IMG/VR virus record: IMGVR_UViG_3300008448_000685 | Coordinates: 1 to 23,154 of that record | Strand: one strand, 5' to 3' | From: a virus | DNA length: 23,154 nt | In this document: positions 5,971 through 14,447 of the stretch, piece by piece | Layout of the letters: the number at the start of each line of letters is the position of its first letter | Numbering within the stretch: position 1 is the first letter of the stretch | Program-made: the position numbers and the translations under genes | Notes under the pieces: model-generated | Told to the model about the DNA's origin: nothing | What the model saw: only the letters and a program-made list of their open reading frames with translations | Databases searched by the model: none

Positions 5971-8209
5971 GCGCGCAGGCTGCCGCCGTCTCAATCAACG
6001 GCACCTCGGCCAGGTCATCGGCCACGCTCTGGCGCACCTCGGCCATGAGGTCGGCCAAACGCATGGGTGCTTCCATGCCGTCCAGCTGGACCATCAAGTC
6101 GGGATTGATCGCTTCTAGATCGCGCGCGGCTGTGTCTACCGCTGCGGATTCAACGGGCACACCCTGAGCGTTGGGTGCGCCTTCTGGGGTCAGGCCTGCG
6201 CCTTCTCCGCCAGCTTCTTGGCCTGTTCGTCCTTGGCCGCTTCCGCCATCACGTTGCGGTTGAGGTTGTCCACGAACATCTGAGCGTAGAACGGACCCCG
6301 CTCCCGGATCGGCATCGCCCGCCGTTGCTCGGAAGACAGACTCTGGAATTGCTCCAGCGTCATACTGCTGCTTGAGTGCTTCATACAGCCTCCCTTCGAC
6401 ACCATTGTAGTCAAACCCCTTGACGAACTCCAGATCGGCCAGGGCGGCGTTGTTCCTGCCTCGGGTGTTGTCCACCACCTGAATGAACACGCGGGGATCG
6501 TCTTTGTAGCGCTCCGCAAGCTGCTGGATAACTTCGGCTGAGCCGCGGTGGGTGTCTGCATGAGCCTTGAGCGGCACCGTGCGGCCCGTGCCGAACTCTT
6601 TGGCCTGTCTAGCAGCCCGGGGCAACGCACCTTGGACAAGGGCCTCCACTGGGTCGCGCTGCACATGGATGATCTGCACTTCTGCGCCAGCCTTCAAAGC
6701 CTGCTCGACCTTCTTGACGGCGCTGGCCAGCTTGTTCATGTTCGTGTCGTACACGATGGCGGCGTCTTCGAACATGGCGCGAGCTGCTGGCACGCTGTTG
6801 ATGCCGGTCGTTTTCCCAGCCCCGGTGCCGCCCGAGCTGAACAGCACCGAATCTCCGGGCTTGATCTCCGCCAGTCGCTGCTCGTACAGGCGCTTGATGA
6901 AGTAGCTGGCCGGTTCGTGCACCGCCGCAGACTTGGTGCGGTCGGCCAGATACTCCGGTGACAGCTCGCGTGCCACGTCAGTGTTGAGCACCTTCCCACC
7001 CATGGCATCTGGTCGACCAGCATATTCAACGGCAGCGGCGTCGAAGTCCTCTGTAATCTTGGCGGCCAAGCGCCCCTCGATCAGACGGTCAGGCTGAGAC
7101 AGGCTTGCATCGCGCGGCACTTGCTCCGGGCTTGGATCAGGTTCAATCCGCCGCGCAGCCAGACTCTCGGCAGCACGAACGCCAGCGGCTTCAACATCTG
7201 GCAGCACATCAGCCACTTGAACCCGCTCTCCTGCAGCCATCTGATCCAAGGCACGGGCAATCGCGTCTTGGTGGGCTTGAGCTCCTGCCATGTCATCGTC
7301 GGGCGTCAGGCGCGTGGCTTCCGCGTTCTCTCGCAGCAGGTTCACCCGAGCGGCATCAACCGTTTCCTCGTCGACCACTGGTCTTGGCTCTGCCGCTGCT
7401 TTGGCCTTGGCCGCTGAGCGCATGGCCATCGCTCCAAACCCCAGCGGCAGCACAGTGGACAGCGCCAGCCCCACAGGGTCGAACGGGTCGTATTGGTCGG
7501 CCAGCTTGTCATATCCAGCGTTGCTCAGGATTTCGCGGGTCGCAGCCTGCTGGCCGATGAAGCTGGCCGGGCCACCAGCCACCGCAAGCCCGACCGTCTG
7601 GGCCACCGTCTTGCCTGCCACCGGCAGCGCGAACCCAACGGCATTCAGCACCCCTGTCACCGCCCCGACCTTGGAGCGAGTTTCAATGTCCACGCCCTCC
7701 TGGGCCAGCTTGTCCGAAGTCGTGAAGCCTTCCTCAGCCCCAGCAACCACGGCCCCTTGAACTGGCCCCAGCACCAAAGCAGAAGCAATGGCTTTGGAGC
7801 CCAGCCGGGCGAACTCCGCCACAGCCACTTCGGCACCGCTTGCCGTCACTGGGTCGGGCATCAGGTCGCGCGCCACGTTGCGGAATGACGTGCCCACCTC
7901 GCTGGTGAATTGCCCTTCCTTGGGCTTGAGCATGTCCATGGCGGTCTGGCTGACCGCCTGAATACCCGCCATGAAGGGCAACTTGCCAAACGGACCACTG
8001 ATCGCCGCGGGCACGTTGTCACCCACGCCACCGGCAAAGTCAGCAGCAGAACCAGCAGCCTCTGCGACACCAGCCCTCACGCCCCGATCTGGTGCTCGAA
8101 CCAATCCCCACACGCTGAACGCGGGTGCCTGCGGCTTGGGTGGGCGTGGCCGCTGTGCCAAGTCGGTCAGCGCCGCGTCTGTCGAATCCTGGTAGGCGTC
8201 GTCGAGCAT
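5951..8209 (-). CDS. Virion-associated protein with zeta-toxin-like kinase domain (752 aa)
   Basis: The ATG at 8209 overlaps the preceding stop as TGATG. Residues 1-40 are Pro-rich. Residues 45-265 are Ala/Gly/Val-rich with several weakly hydrophobic segments, plausible for membrane insertion. About 380-600 resembles the zeta-toxin / P-loop kinase fold: a helix YLADRTKSAAVHEPASYFIKR, Walker A GGTGAGKTT at 460-468, an acidic D488 after a beta strand (IVYDTN), HVQRDPVEALV at 515-525, and a strand VFIQVVDNT. A low-complexity Gly/Gln linker follows (630-685). The end, IETAAACALRTG, is a tail sequence I associate with phage internal proteins. Its place between the gp15-like and gp16-like genes suggests ejection with DNA. 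Kinase substrate is unknown; UDP-N-acetylglucosamine sugars are the known zeta substrates. A nested ORF overlaps the linker. Confidence 0.8.
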   Translation of the reverse strand: MLDDAYQDSTDAALTDLAQRPRPPKPQAPAFSVWGLVRAPDRGVRAGVAEAAGSAADFAGGVGDNVPAAISGPFGKLPFMAGIQAVSQTAMDMLKPKEGQFTSEVGTSFRNVARDLMPDPVTASGAEVAVAEFARLGSKAIASALVLGPVQGAVVAGAEEGFTTSDKLAQEGVDIETRSKVGAVTGVLNAVGFALPVAGKTVAQTVGLAVAGGPASFIGQQAATREILSNAGYDKLADQYDPFDPVGLALSTVLPLGFGAMAMRSAAKAKAAAEPRPVVDEETVDAARVNLLRENAEATRLTPDDDMAGAQAHQDAIARALDQMAAGERVQVADVLPDVEAAGVRAAESLAARRIEPDPSPEQVPRDASLSQPDRLIEGRLAAKITEDFDAAAVEYAGRPDAMGGKVLNTDVARELSPEYLADRTKSAAVHEPASYFIKRLYEQRLAEIKPGDSVLFSSGGTGAGKTTGINSVPAARAMFEDAAIVYDTNMNKLASAVKKVEQALKAGAEVQIIHVQRDPVEALVQGALPRAARQAKEFGTGRTVPLKAHADTHRGSAEVIQQLAERYKDDPRVFIQVVDNTRGRNNAALADLEFVKGFDYNGVEGRLYEALKQQYDAGAIPESVFRATAGDADPGAGSVLRSDVRGQPQPQRDGGSGQGRTGQEAGGEGAGLTPEGAPNAQGVPVESAAVDTAARDLEAINPDLMVQLDGMEAPMRLADLMAEVRQSVADDLAEVPLIETAAACALRTGVQ
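6190..6363 (-). CDS. Nested 57-aa ORF inside the zeta-like kinase gene
   Basis: A different frame from the 752-aa protein runs from the ATG at 6363 to a stop at 6190. It encodes a balanced, protein-like sequence: MTLEQFQSLSSEQRRAMPIR, then GPFYAQMFVDNLNRNVM, then a Lys/Glu/Ala-rich helix ending LAEKAQA. Most of its third codon positions are G or C, like true genes here. The 752-aa frame over the same bases gives a Gly/Gln/Arg linker with only about half G or C third positions. That contrast suggests this frame was shaped by selection. No strong ribosome site is seen. Options are a real overlapping gene, an internal translation product, or the relic of an old frame change. Function unknown. 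Confidence 0.45.
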   Translation of the reverse strand: MTLEQFQSLSSEQRRAMPIRERGPFYAQMFVDNLNRNVMAEAAKDEQAKKLAEKAQA

Positions 8210-10218
8210 CAGCGGATCTCCACGATCAGCGGCTTACCGTCAGGGCGCTGCACCAGACCTCCTGCAGCCTCCACCGCATACCTTCCCTGCCCTGCGTGCA
8301 CCAGAGGCGCATTGCCCATCTGCCGCAGAAAGTCGGTGCTGCTCATGGGCTTGCCACCCACCAGCACTTGGTCGGTCTTGATCTCGGCCGGCGTCAGTGC
8401 ACGCAAGCGCTTGTCAAAGGTCTTGGCGTCCACACCGTAGGGCAGCGGCACCTTGCGCCCACCACGCTCAGCAATACCCCCCGTGGCCAACCGGACGGCG
8501 CGGCCAATGTCGCCTGAGCCCTCGGACTGCAAGCCGTACTCAGCCAAAACAGCCGCCTCAATCATGGTTTCGCGCAGTTCTTGGTTGGTGTAGGCGTCTC
8601 CGATTTCCTCGGTGACCCTCGCGCGAATGCCGGTCACTGCCGCGTTGTCAGGCTTGACCGACTTGTCCTTCATGGCTTGGGCTCCGCGCAGCACCAACTC
8701 CGAGGTGTAGCGCCCGGCGCTGGTCTTTGCCCCGGCCATGCCCAATGCGATGCCAAGGGCCTTGTCCTTCGGGGCGATCTGCCGGGCGAGTGCCGCCGCC
8801 TGCTGTGGTCCGAGTGCCTGGGACACCTGAGCCAATGCGCTGGCTCTTTGCTCAATCGGCAGGATGTTGATCATCCGGCCCACCTGATCCGCCTCTTGGC
8901 TCAGTAGTGGCGACACGGGCGCACCGGTTTGCTGCTGGGTGATCGCCGCCTGCTCCACCCGCTTGCCAATGGTCTGCACCAACCCGGCCATGCTCTGGGT
9001 GTTGATCGGCTCAATCGCTTGGATGACGCCACGCTCAAGTGCAGCTTGGAGCGGCTCGGCCGCATAGTCTTTCACGGCCGCCGCGTGCACCTTTTCCAGT
9101 TCAGCCACCTTCTTCTCAAGCGCCGGGTTAGTGCCTTGGGTGTTGAGCTGGGCTCGCGCCTGCATCAGCGCGTCTCTCTGAACGGACAAAGGCTGCACGC
9201 CAAACATGGCCCGCTCGGGTGCCTGCCGCAGCGTCTCATTGAGCGCCCGCGCGTAGGGAGTGCCAGCGGTCGCGCGCGTCACCTGTTCAACGTACTCTGG
9301 CGACAGCGTTTTGCCCTGACTGATGATCGACTGCGCAGCGTTGAACTCAGCCTCAGCCCGGCGCAGGTAGCGCTCTTGGTCGGCATCACGACGCCGGGCC
9401 TCAGCCTCTGCGCGTTGAAGGTTGGCAACCTTGAAGCCCTCGATCTGGCCCAACAGCGTGGCTTTGCGGCCAGGGTCCAAGTCTGCAAACTCGTCACCGC
9501 CCAAGGCTTTCTCCACCTCGCTCAGCGCTTTGTTATCGCGCCGCGCCGCCGTCAGCAGGGTCTGAGCTTTGTTGAGTCGAGTGTTCTCGCGCCAGGTCTG
9601 CTGGGTCTTCTGCAAGTCCGCAGGGTCCATACCGCTGAACGGACCAATAGCGGCGATGGTGTCGGCCACCATCTTGTCTGCAGCCACTGGGTCTTTGAGG
9701 TACAGCCGCTGGGCATATTCCAACTGCTGATTGATGCCTGAGCGCACGTCCGCTTGGTCGCGCTGTGTCACTGCCTTGCCCACCGCCCGGCCGAGTCTGC
9801 CAGTGCGCCCGTTGAGCGCTGCCTGAGCCAATGCCGCGTGCGCTTGTGGGATGTTTGGCAGGCTTGTCTTGACACGCTCCTGAGAGCGCCGATTGAATTC
9901 CTCCGTCGCCTTGGCCTTGTCGATCTGGCCGGTTCGAACACCCTCGGCCACCTCGTCAGCGATCAGGTCCAGGTCAGTCTCCGCGCCCTGCAGCTCGATG
10001 GCTGCTTGAGCACGGTCTGCGGCTTCCCGAGCGGCCTTGGCCTGCGCCGCCTCCTGGGCTGCCAATCGGCGCTCCTGCGTTACCAGCTCGCTGCCGACTT
10101 GCTCCACAGCACCGGCCATCTGCTCGCCAAAAGCGCCGCGCGATACCTGCGTTTCGTTGTACCGCACTGGCCGGGCAACAACCTCGCCAAAGCCCTCCCC
10201 GCTTGGAATCTTGGCCAT
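8209..10218 (-). CDS. Internal virion protein (T7 gp15-like position), long coiled coil
   Basis: 669 aa, starting at an ATG directly after the preceding TAA. After a short extended N-terminus (MAKIPSGEGFGEVVARPVRY), residues 30-130 form an Ala/Gln/Glu-rich coiled coil. The middle (about 170-330) is helical and repeat-like. A further helical body follows, then a C-terminal part with YTNQELRETMIEAAVLAEYG, and an end IEIR-type motif GKPLIVEIR. Size, helical nature and place between the gp14-like and zeta-like genes match ejection core proteins of T7-type phages, which form a channel across the periplasm. I recognise the class by context and composition. No enzymatic motif is visible. Confidence 0.75.
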   Translation of the reverse strand: MAKIPSGEGFGEVVARPVRYNETQVSRGAFGEQMAGAVEQVGSELVTQERRLAAQEAAQAKAAREAADRAQAAIELQGAETDLDLIADEVAEGVRTGQIDKAKATEEFNRRSQERVKTSLPNIPQAHAALAQAALNGRTGRLGRAVGKAVTQRDQADVRSGINQQLEYAQRLYLKDPVAADKMVADTIAAIGPFSGMDPADLQKTQQTWRENTRLNKAQTLLTAARRDNKALSEVEKALGGDEFADLDPGRKATLLGQIEGFKVANLQRAEAEARRRDADQERYLRRAEAEFNAAQSIISQGKTLSPEYVEQVTRATAGTPYARALNETLRQAPERAMFGVQPLSVQRDALMQARAQLNTQGTNPALEKKVAELEKVHAAAVKDYAAEPLQAALERGVIQAIEPINTQSMAGLVQTIGKRVEQAAITQQQTGAPVSPLLSQEADQVGRMINILPIEQRASALAQVSQALGPQQAAALARQIAPKDKALGIALGMAGAKTSAGRYTSELVLRGAQAMKDKSVKPDNAAVTGIRARVTEEIGDAYTNQELRETMIEAAVLAEYGLQSEGSGDIGRAVRLATGGIAERGGRKVPLPYGVDAKTFDKRLRALTPAEIKTDQVLVGGKPMSSTDFLRQMGNAPLVHAGQGRYAVEAAGGLVQRPDGKPLIVEIR

Positions 10219-10686
10219 TTAGCTGACCTCCCCACCACGGCCACCAGACCAATCCCAGCCCTGATTAGTGGTCTTGGCGCCCTTCCAGTTTGAGTAGCCG
10301 TCGTTGGCCGTCTTGAACAGCGATGTCTTGAAGTCGTTGCGCCCAGCTCGTGCAGCGGACTCACCCGAGAACCGCAGCGAGCGCGCCCGGCGATCCCCGC
10401 TCAGGATGGTCATGGCCGCGTCTTCGCCAGCCAGTGCATCAATCTCCTGCTCAGCGCCCATGGAGAACTCGTCGATACGTGCACCGCTTGCCCCCGTTGC
10501 TGCGCGCGCCGCGCTCTTCTGCTTTGCGCCAGCGCGCAGAATCTTCTCGGCCTGCTGCTGGGCCGCGTCCTTTTCGTACAGCGCATCAGCGTTGGCCAGC
10601 GACTGCTGAGACTTCCCCTGCACCATGCGGGAGTAGCCTCCGGCTGCCTGACCCGCCATCTGCATGCTTTCCGCTCCGGTGCACAT
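10219..10686 (-). CDS. Small internal virion protein (T7 gp14-like)
   Basis: 155 aa, starting at 10686 with GGAGG eight bases upstream, inside the end of the acetyltransferase gene. The start MCTGAESMQMAGQ followed by an Ala/Gln-rich helix is typical of the gp14 class, where T7 gp14 also begins Met-Cys. Residues 25-70 look coiled-coil; the C-terminus is Gly/Trp/Asn-rich (WDWSGGRGG). In T7 the counterpart is ejected and forms a pore in the outer membrane. The same MCTG-x-E start occurs on the 83-aa protein before the portal gene. The assignment rests on the N-terminal motif and order, and is likely but not proven. Confidence 0.7.
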   Translation of the reverse strand: MCTGAESMQMAGQAAGGYSRMVQGKSQQSLANADALYEKDAAQQQAEKILRAGAKQKSAARAATGASGARIDEFSMGAEQEIDALAGEDAAMTILSGDRRARSLRFSGESAARAGRNDFKTSLFKTANDGYSNWKGAKTTNQGWDWSGGRGGEVS

Positions 10687-10689
10687 AGC

Positions 10690-11136
10690 TCATGCCTCCA
10701 AGATTGCGCCGCAGCGCTTGAACCCCAGCCGCTCAAACAGCAGGGTCGTGGTTTCGGTTTGAACGCCAGTGCTCACGCCAAGCTGGACGATGGCTGCCGC
10801 CATCTCCATCTGCGCCCACTTCCGGTAACGGTTGACCAGCCGCAGCACGGCCAGTCCGCCGCGGTGTTGGGGCGCCACGAACAGCGCCAAGTCGCTGGCC
10901 ACCAAGTCATTGCTGCACCAGTGAGGCAAAGCCACAGCGGCCATGCCGCCGATCAGCCGCCCTTCGTGCTCAGCCACCCAAAGGAACCCCCCGGGCGCCT
11001 CCAGCAGCTGGGTGAGCGTGGCGCGCAGCTTGTCGCCCACAAACTCCAACCGTGAGAACCTTGGGCTCTCGGCGTGCATCAGAGCGCCCAGCTCCACCAG
11101 GGCGTCCAGATCGTCGTGTGTGGCCTTGCGGATCAT
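10690..11136 (-). CDS. GNAT-family N-acetyltransferase
   Basis: 148 aa with the full GNAT layout: an N-terminal strand-helix MIRKATHDDLDALVELGALM, a central strand FLWVAEHEGRLIGGMAAV, motif A LALFVAPQHRGGLAVLRLV at 83-101 containing the Q-x-x-G-x-A acetyl-CoA loop (Q90, G93, A96), and a C-terminal TTLLFERLGFKRCG. It would transfer an acetyl group from acetyl-CoA to an amine; the substrate cannot be read. The start at 11136 lies just ahead of the gp12-like stop, with AGG six bases upstream. It lies between tail tube and internal core genes, with no gap on either side, so it is expressed with virion proteins. It may modify a virion or host protein. Confidence 0.88.
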   Translation of the reverse strand: MIRKATHDDLDALVELGALMHAESPRFSRLEFVGDKLRATLTQLLEAPGGFLWVAEHEGRLIGGMAAVALPHWCSNDLVASDLALFVAPQHRGGLAVLRLVNRYRKWAQMEMAAAIVQLGVSTGVQTETTTLLFERLGFKRCGAILEA

Positions 11137-11138
11137 GC

Positions 11139-13310
11139 TCAGCCTGCGTTCACGGTGAACTCGCGGATGACAGCCAGCACCGTCCAGGGGTATGGCTGCC
11201 TCTGTTCCAGCGTCAGCGTGGACTCGCCCATGGCCCAGCCCAGCGTGGAAATCTCTTTGATGCCGCTAAACGGCTGCAACGGCTGGTCCAGCGTCTCAGG
11301 CACATCGAACGCACGGAATGGCAAATCCTGACCATTGACCTGACAGCCGATGGTCTTGAAGAACCGAACCTGCACCTTGTTGGTCGAGATGGCCTGACCC
11401 TGCGAGGTGCCCGTGCCCGTGCTCACCTCGGGCGGCTGCTGAACAATGCGGGCCACGTAAGGCAGGCCGGCAGAAACCTTGGTCGCTGTTCTGGGCAGGG
11501 TGATGACGCCACCCGTCACCTCCACATCACCAACATAGATGTCGTCGGCCAAGACGCTGACCGTCTCGCCTTCGAGGTGTCCGAAGCCCGCCCAAGTGGT
11601 CGATGCAGCCCCGGTGACCTCTTTGCGGCAGTCGTGGGCGTTGCGAATCACTTGCGTGTCGGTCCAGTCGCCCCAGTCCAGCTTTTCGATGTAGCGCTTG
11701 CTCACGCCGTTGATCGTGCGCTGAACCAGCAGGTAGGTGCCGTCCGGCACTGAGGCAACCCACTCCACATTGCCGCCCACGTCACCGCTGCAGAACGCCA
11801 CGGTGTTCTGCTCAGAGTTAAAGGTGATGGCCAGCAGCTTGCCGTCGCCAGTGGCCGCCCAGATGACGGATTCAGGGGCCTGCTCGTAAGCCATTGACCG
11901 CAGGCCTTGGCGCATCAGGTGCTCACTGAACACGGACACGTCGCGGGCGCTGAACCCCTCGGACTCATTCGCCAGTGCGCGCAGGGTCTTGCCACCACGC
12001 TCCACGAACAGCAGCTCGCTGCCCACACGCTCAGGCCGGACCTGATCGCAGCCCCAGCGCGTACGCAGGGTGATGTTGGCGTTGGTCTGAGACACAGGCT
12101 TTTCAATCCCGCCGCGCGTCTCAAACTCACCTCCCAGCGTCAGGCTGATCAGGCTGCTGCTGCTGCGCAGGTAGTCGATGGGGTTCACCTCGTCGGTGTC
12201 CAGGGTCTTGTAGATCGCTGAGTCGTCATCGACGCCGGGCGTGAAGTCGAAGAACAGGCCGGACTTGCTGCCCCACTTGGTCTGCGGGTAGCGCTGGGTG
12301 TTGGCCAGCCAGGTGCGCTGCTGATAGAACGTCACCGCCTTCGGGTAGCCGTCATCAACATTCCAAGCCACCTTGCGCAGGCCCCAGGCATCGGCTGGTG
12401 CACCGGTCGTGCCGCTCAACACCTTGACGATGACGCCGCTGATCACCGTGGTGCTGCTGTAAGCCGTGATCCGCACCAAACCGCCGTTTAGCTCCACCAC
12501 CCCACCCACAGCGTCAGAACGCCAGCCAGCAGCGGACAGCGTGAGCGTGCAGGCAGCACCCAGCGGACTGGCCGCACTCGGCGTGCATGTGGTCTGGGGT
12601 GTGCCGTTCAGCACCCAGCCAGCCGTACCGACCGCAGAAGCTGAGCCGAACGCAGCATTTACCGTGGCCGTGGCGCTGGTGCCAGAACCCACGGCGGTGA
12701 TCGTGGCGTTGCCGCCTGCCCATTCAATGGTGCGGCCTACGTCAGCCGCCAGGAAGAATGCCCCACTGGCCGTCAATGTCCGGCCGGCGCCCACGGCCAC
12801 GTTGCTGATCGTCATGGTGACAGCCGCCCTGTCCCCAACCTCAGTCACCGCAGCGGGCTTGAATGTGGCCGGGGCCACTGTCCACTGATCGTCAGCAAAC
12901 CGGCGGATGGCTTGGACCGGCACCGAACCGTGAGCCGCCAGCATCGTGTCCGCGCCTTGGCTGTAGTCCACCTGACCGATCTGCGAGGCCAAGTAAGGCG
13001 TCACCACCTCGTAGGGTGCACCCACCGCAGCGCCGTTCTTGAACACCCGCATGTAGTTCTCGCCCATCTCCAACAGGTAGGCGTCGGTGCGGGAGAACAC
13101 GAAGGGAACGATGCGCGTGGCCTTGGTCGAGTCCTTGACCTCAGCAATGAACCGCGTGGGCGGTCGAATCGAGACGCCGCCTTGGCGGAACACAAAGCAG
13201 TTGAAAAGCTCCTGCGCGCTGGCGTTGTACTTATCTAGGTCCACCCGACCGCGCAGCCGCGGCGACTGCTCGCCGGCTGTGAAGTTCGTGGTGATCGTCT
13301 GAACCTTCAT
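11139..13310 (-). CDS. Tail tube nozzle protein (T7 gp12 / tail tubular protein B-like)
   Basis: 723 aa, close to T7 gp12 in size and directly after the gp11-like gene. The N-terminus (TNFTAGEQSPRLRGRVDLDKY, then FRQGGVSIRPPTRFI) is the typical opening of this family, and AYLLEMGENYMRVF follows. Residues about 165-310 contain two related beta modules of the form D-V-G-r-x-I/V-E with GG and ITA segments (FFLAADVGRTIEWAGG; WRSDAVGGVVELNGG). The second half is beta-propeller-like (FVERGGKTLRALANE; YEQAPESVIWAATGDGKLLAI). It should form the tail nozzle below the portal and tube. Assignment is good on family pattern and order. Confidence 0.85.
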   Translation of the reverse strand: MKVQTITTNFTAGEQSPRLRGRVDLDKYNASAQELFNCFVFRQGGVSIRPPTRFIAEVKDSTKATRIVPFVFSRTDAYLLEMGENYMRVFKNGAAVGAPYEVVTPYLASQIGQVDYSQGADTMLAAHGSVPVQAIRRFADDQWTVAPATFKPAAVTEVGDRAAVTMTISNVAVGAGRTLTASGAFFLAADVGRTIEWAGGNATITAVGSGTSATATVNAAFGSASAVGTAGWVLNGTPQTTCTPSAASPLGAACTLTLSAAGWRSDAVGGVVELNGGLVRITAYSSTTVISGVIVKVLSGTTGAPADAWGLRKVAWNVDDGYPKAVTFYQQRTWLANTQRYPQTKWGSKSGLFFDFTPGVDDDSAIYKTLDTDEVNPIDYLRSSSSLISLTLGGEFETRGGIEKPVSQTNANITLRTRWGCDQVRPERVGSELLFVERGGKTLRALANESEGFSARDVSVFSEHLMRQGLRSMAYEQAPESVIWAATGDGKLLAITFNSEQNTVAFCSGDVGGNVEWVASVPDGTYLLVQRTINGVSKRYIEKLDWGDWTDTQVIRNAHDCRKEVTGAASTTWAGFGHLEGETVSVLADDIYVGDVEVTGGVITLPRTATKVSAGLPYVARIVQQPPEVSTGTGTSQGQAISTNKVQVRFFKTIGCQVNGQDLPFRAFDVPETLDQPLQPFSGIKEISTLGWAMGESTLTLEQRQPYPWTVLAVIREFTVNAG

Positions 13311-13313
13311 GGA

Positions 13314-13886
13314 TCAGCCCCGGACCTGAAGGAATGGCGAGTCGTTCCAGTCTTCTGGCGGGTTCTCCTGGCCGTCAATGGTCTTGGCCTGGGCCAGCAC
13401 ACCCACGCCTTTGGCGTAGAACTCCTGCTTGAGGCTGTCCCGCAGGCTGGTGGACTTGGTGATGGGATAGGCCAGATCCATCTCCATGCGCTTGACCATC
13501 ACGTTCACCAGCAGGGAGTCCCACTCGCCCTCGGTCACATCGGCCACGTACAGCAAGGGCAGAACGTTGGTGTTGGCCAGGATGCGCACACCCTCCATGA
13601 CGTACTCCAGTTCGTCGCCCCTGTAGCCCACCTGGATGGTGCGCAGCCAGTTGTTGGGCCGGGCGAACTGGTACTTCCAATCGAATGCCGGGTTCGTCAC
13701 CTCGGGCGACAGCACCACGCGCTTCAGGCAGCAGTTCCAGTTATGCCGGCGCAGGATGTCGCGCTTGGCCAGCGGGTAGATGTTGGCGCACAGCTTCGCC
13801 GCATCGCTCACCTCGGTGAATGAGGCAATCGTCCGGGCACCCAGAAGCAACAGGGCGTTGCTGCAAATCTCCACATCACTGGCCAT
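13314..13886 (-). CDS. Tail tube adaptor (T7 gp11 / tail tubular protein A-like)
   Basis: 190 aa, the usual size of this family. The pattern EICSNALLLLGARTIASF, AKLCANIYPLAKRDILRRHNW and FDWKYQFARPNNWLR is characteristic of gp11-type adaptors that ring the portal and receive the nozzle. The C-terminal half includes DSLLVNVMVKRMEMDLAYPI. The start at 13886 has GGAG seven bases upstream. That ribosome site sits directly after the T-run of a strong terminator, so expression depends on readthrough or an unseen promoter. It is the first gene of the tail and ejection block. Confidence 0.88.
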   Translation of the reverse strand: MASDVEICSNALLLLGARTIASFTEVSDAAKLCANIYPLAKRDILRRHNWNCCLKRVVLSPEVTNPAFDWKYQFARPNNWLRTIQVGYRGDELEYVMEGVRILANTNVLPLLYVADVTEGEWDSLLVNVMVKRMEMDLAYPITKSTSLRDSLKQEFYAKGVGVLAQAKTIDGQENPPEDWNDSPFLQVRG

Positions 13887-13900
13887 GCGCGATCTCCAAA

Positions 13901-13928
13901 GAAAAAGGGAGCCCCGAGAGGCCCCCTT
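13901..13928 (-). terminator. Intrinsic terminator between head and tail modules
   Basis: On the minus strand AAGGGGGCC (13928-13920) pairs with GGCTCCCTT (13913-13905) around a six-base loop, allowing one G-T pair. It is followed by TTTTTCTTT. This is a textbook Rho-independent terminator after the 156-aa head gene. The T-run continues into the GGAG of the next gene. Confidence 0.85.
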
Positions 13929-13952
13929 GCTTACTCAACGGGGCAGCCCCGA

Positions 13953-14423
13953 TCAGCAGCCGTAGGGAACGTACTCAATGTCGATCCGCGCCTGAGCGTT
14001 GGCAGTGGGAGTGCCACCGGCCAGCGTTGCGTACACCTCGGCGTCTTCCGGCACGATGTAATCCACACCAGCCGCGCAGAGCGAACCGTTGTTCAGTTGG
14101 AACACACCAGCAGAGGCCACGGACACCGCACTGGCAATGCCAGCAGCGCCGCCTGCGCCTGTGATTGCAGCCTTGGTGCGGAAGTTGCGGATGCCCACGC
14201 TGAGCGTGATGCCAGCGCCCATCGCAGCCGTGGACACCAAAGAGCCCAGCTTGAGGCGTGAGCCCTTGGGGATCATCAGACCACTCGCGATGGTGTCGTT
14301 GGCAGCCCAAGCAGCCGTTGCTGGCGTGATGATCGTCAGCGTGCGGCCAGTGCCGTCCGAATTGCTTTGGACCTTCTGGCCCGAGGCAATCAGCGCCGCT
14401 TGTCGTGAATTGAATTCAGGCAT
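13953..14423 (-). CDS. Head-associated protein of unknown role (156 aa)
   Basis: It lies 24 bases after the major capsid gene with GGAG seven bases before the ATG, and is the last gene before the terminator. The sequence is Ala/Gly/Thr-rich and beta-like: FNSRQAALIASGQKV, then RTLTIITPATAAWAANDTIA, then GLMIPKGSRLKLGSLVSTAAMGAG, ending in DIEYVPYGC. Such proteins directly after the capsid gene are often decoration, cement or head-fibre proteins, and the shared transcript with the capsid gene implies high expression. I do not recognise a specific domain. Confidence 0.75.
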   Translation of the reverse strand: MPEFNSRQAALIASGQKVQSNSDGTGRTLTIITPATAAWAANDTIASGLMIPKGSRLKLGSLVSTAAMGAGITLSVGIRNFRTKAAITGAGGAAGIASAVSVASAGVFQLNNGSLCAAGVDYIVPEDAEVYATLAGGTPTANAQARIDIEYVPYGC

Positions 14424-14447
14424 GGTGTTTCTCCGGTTTCAGGTTGA

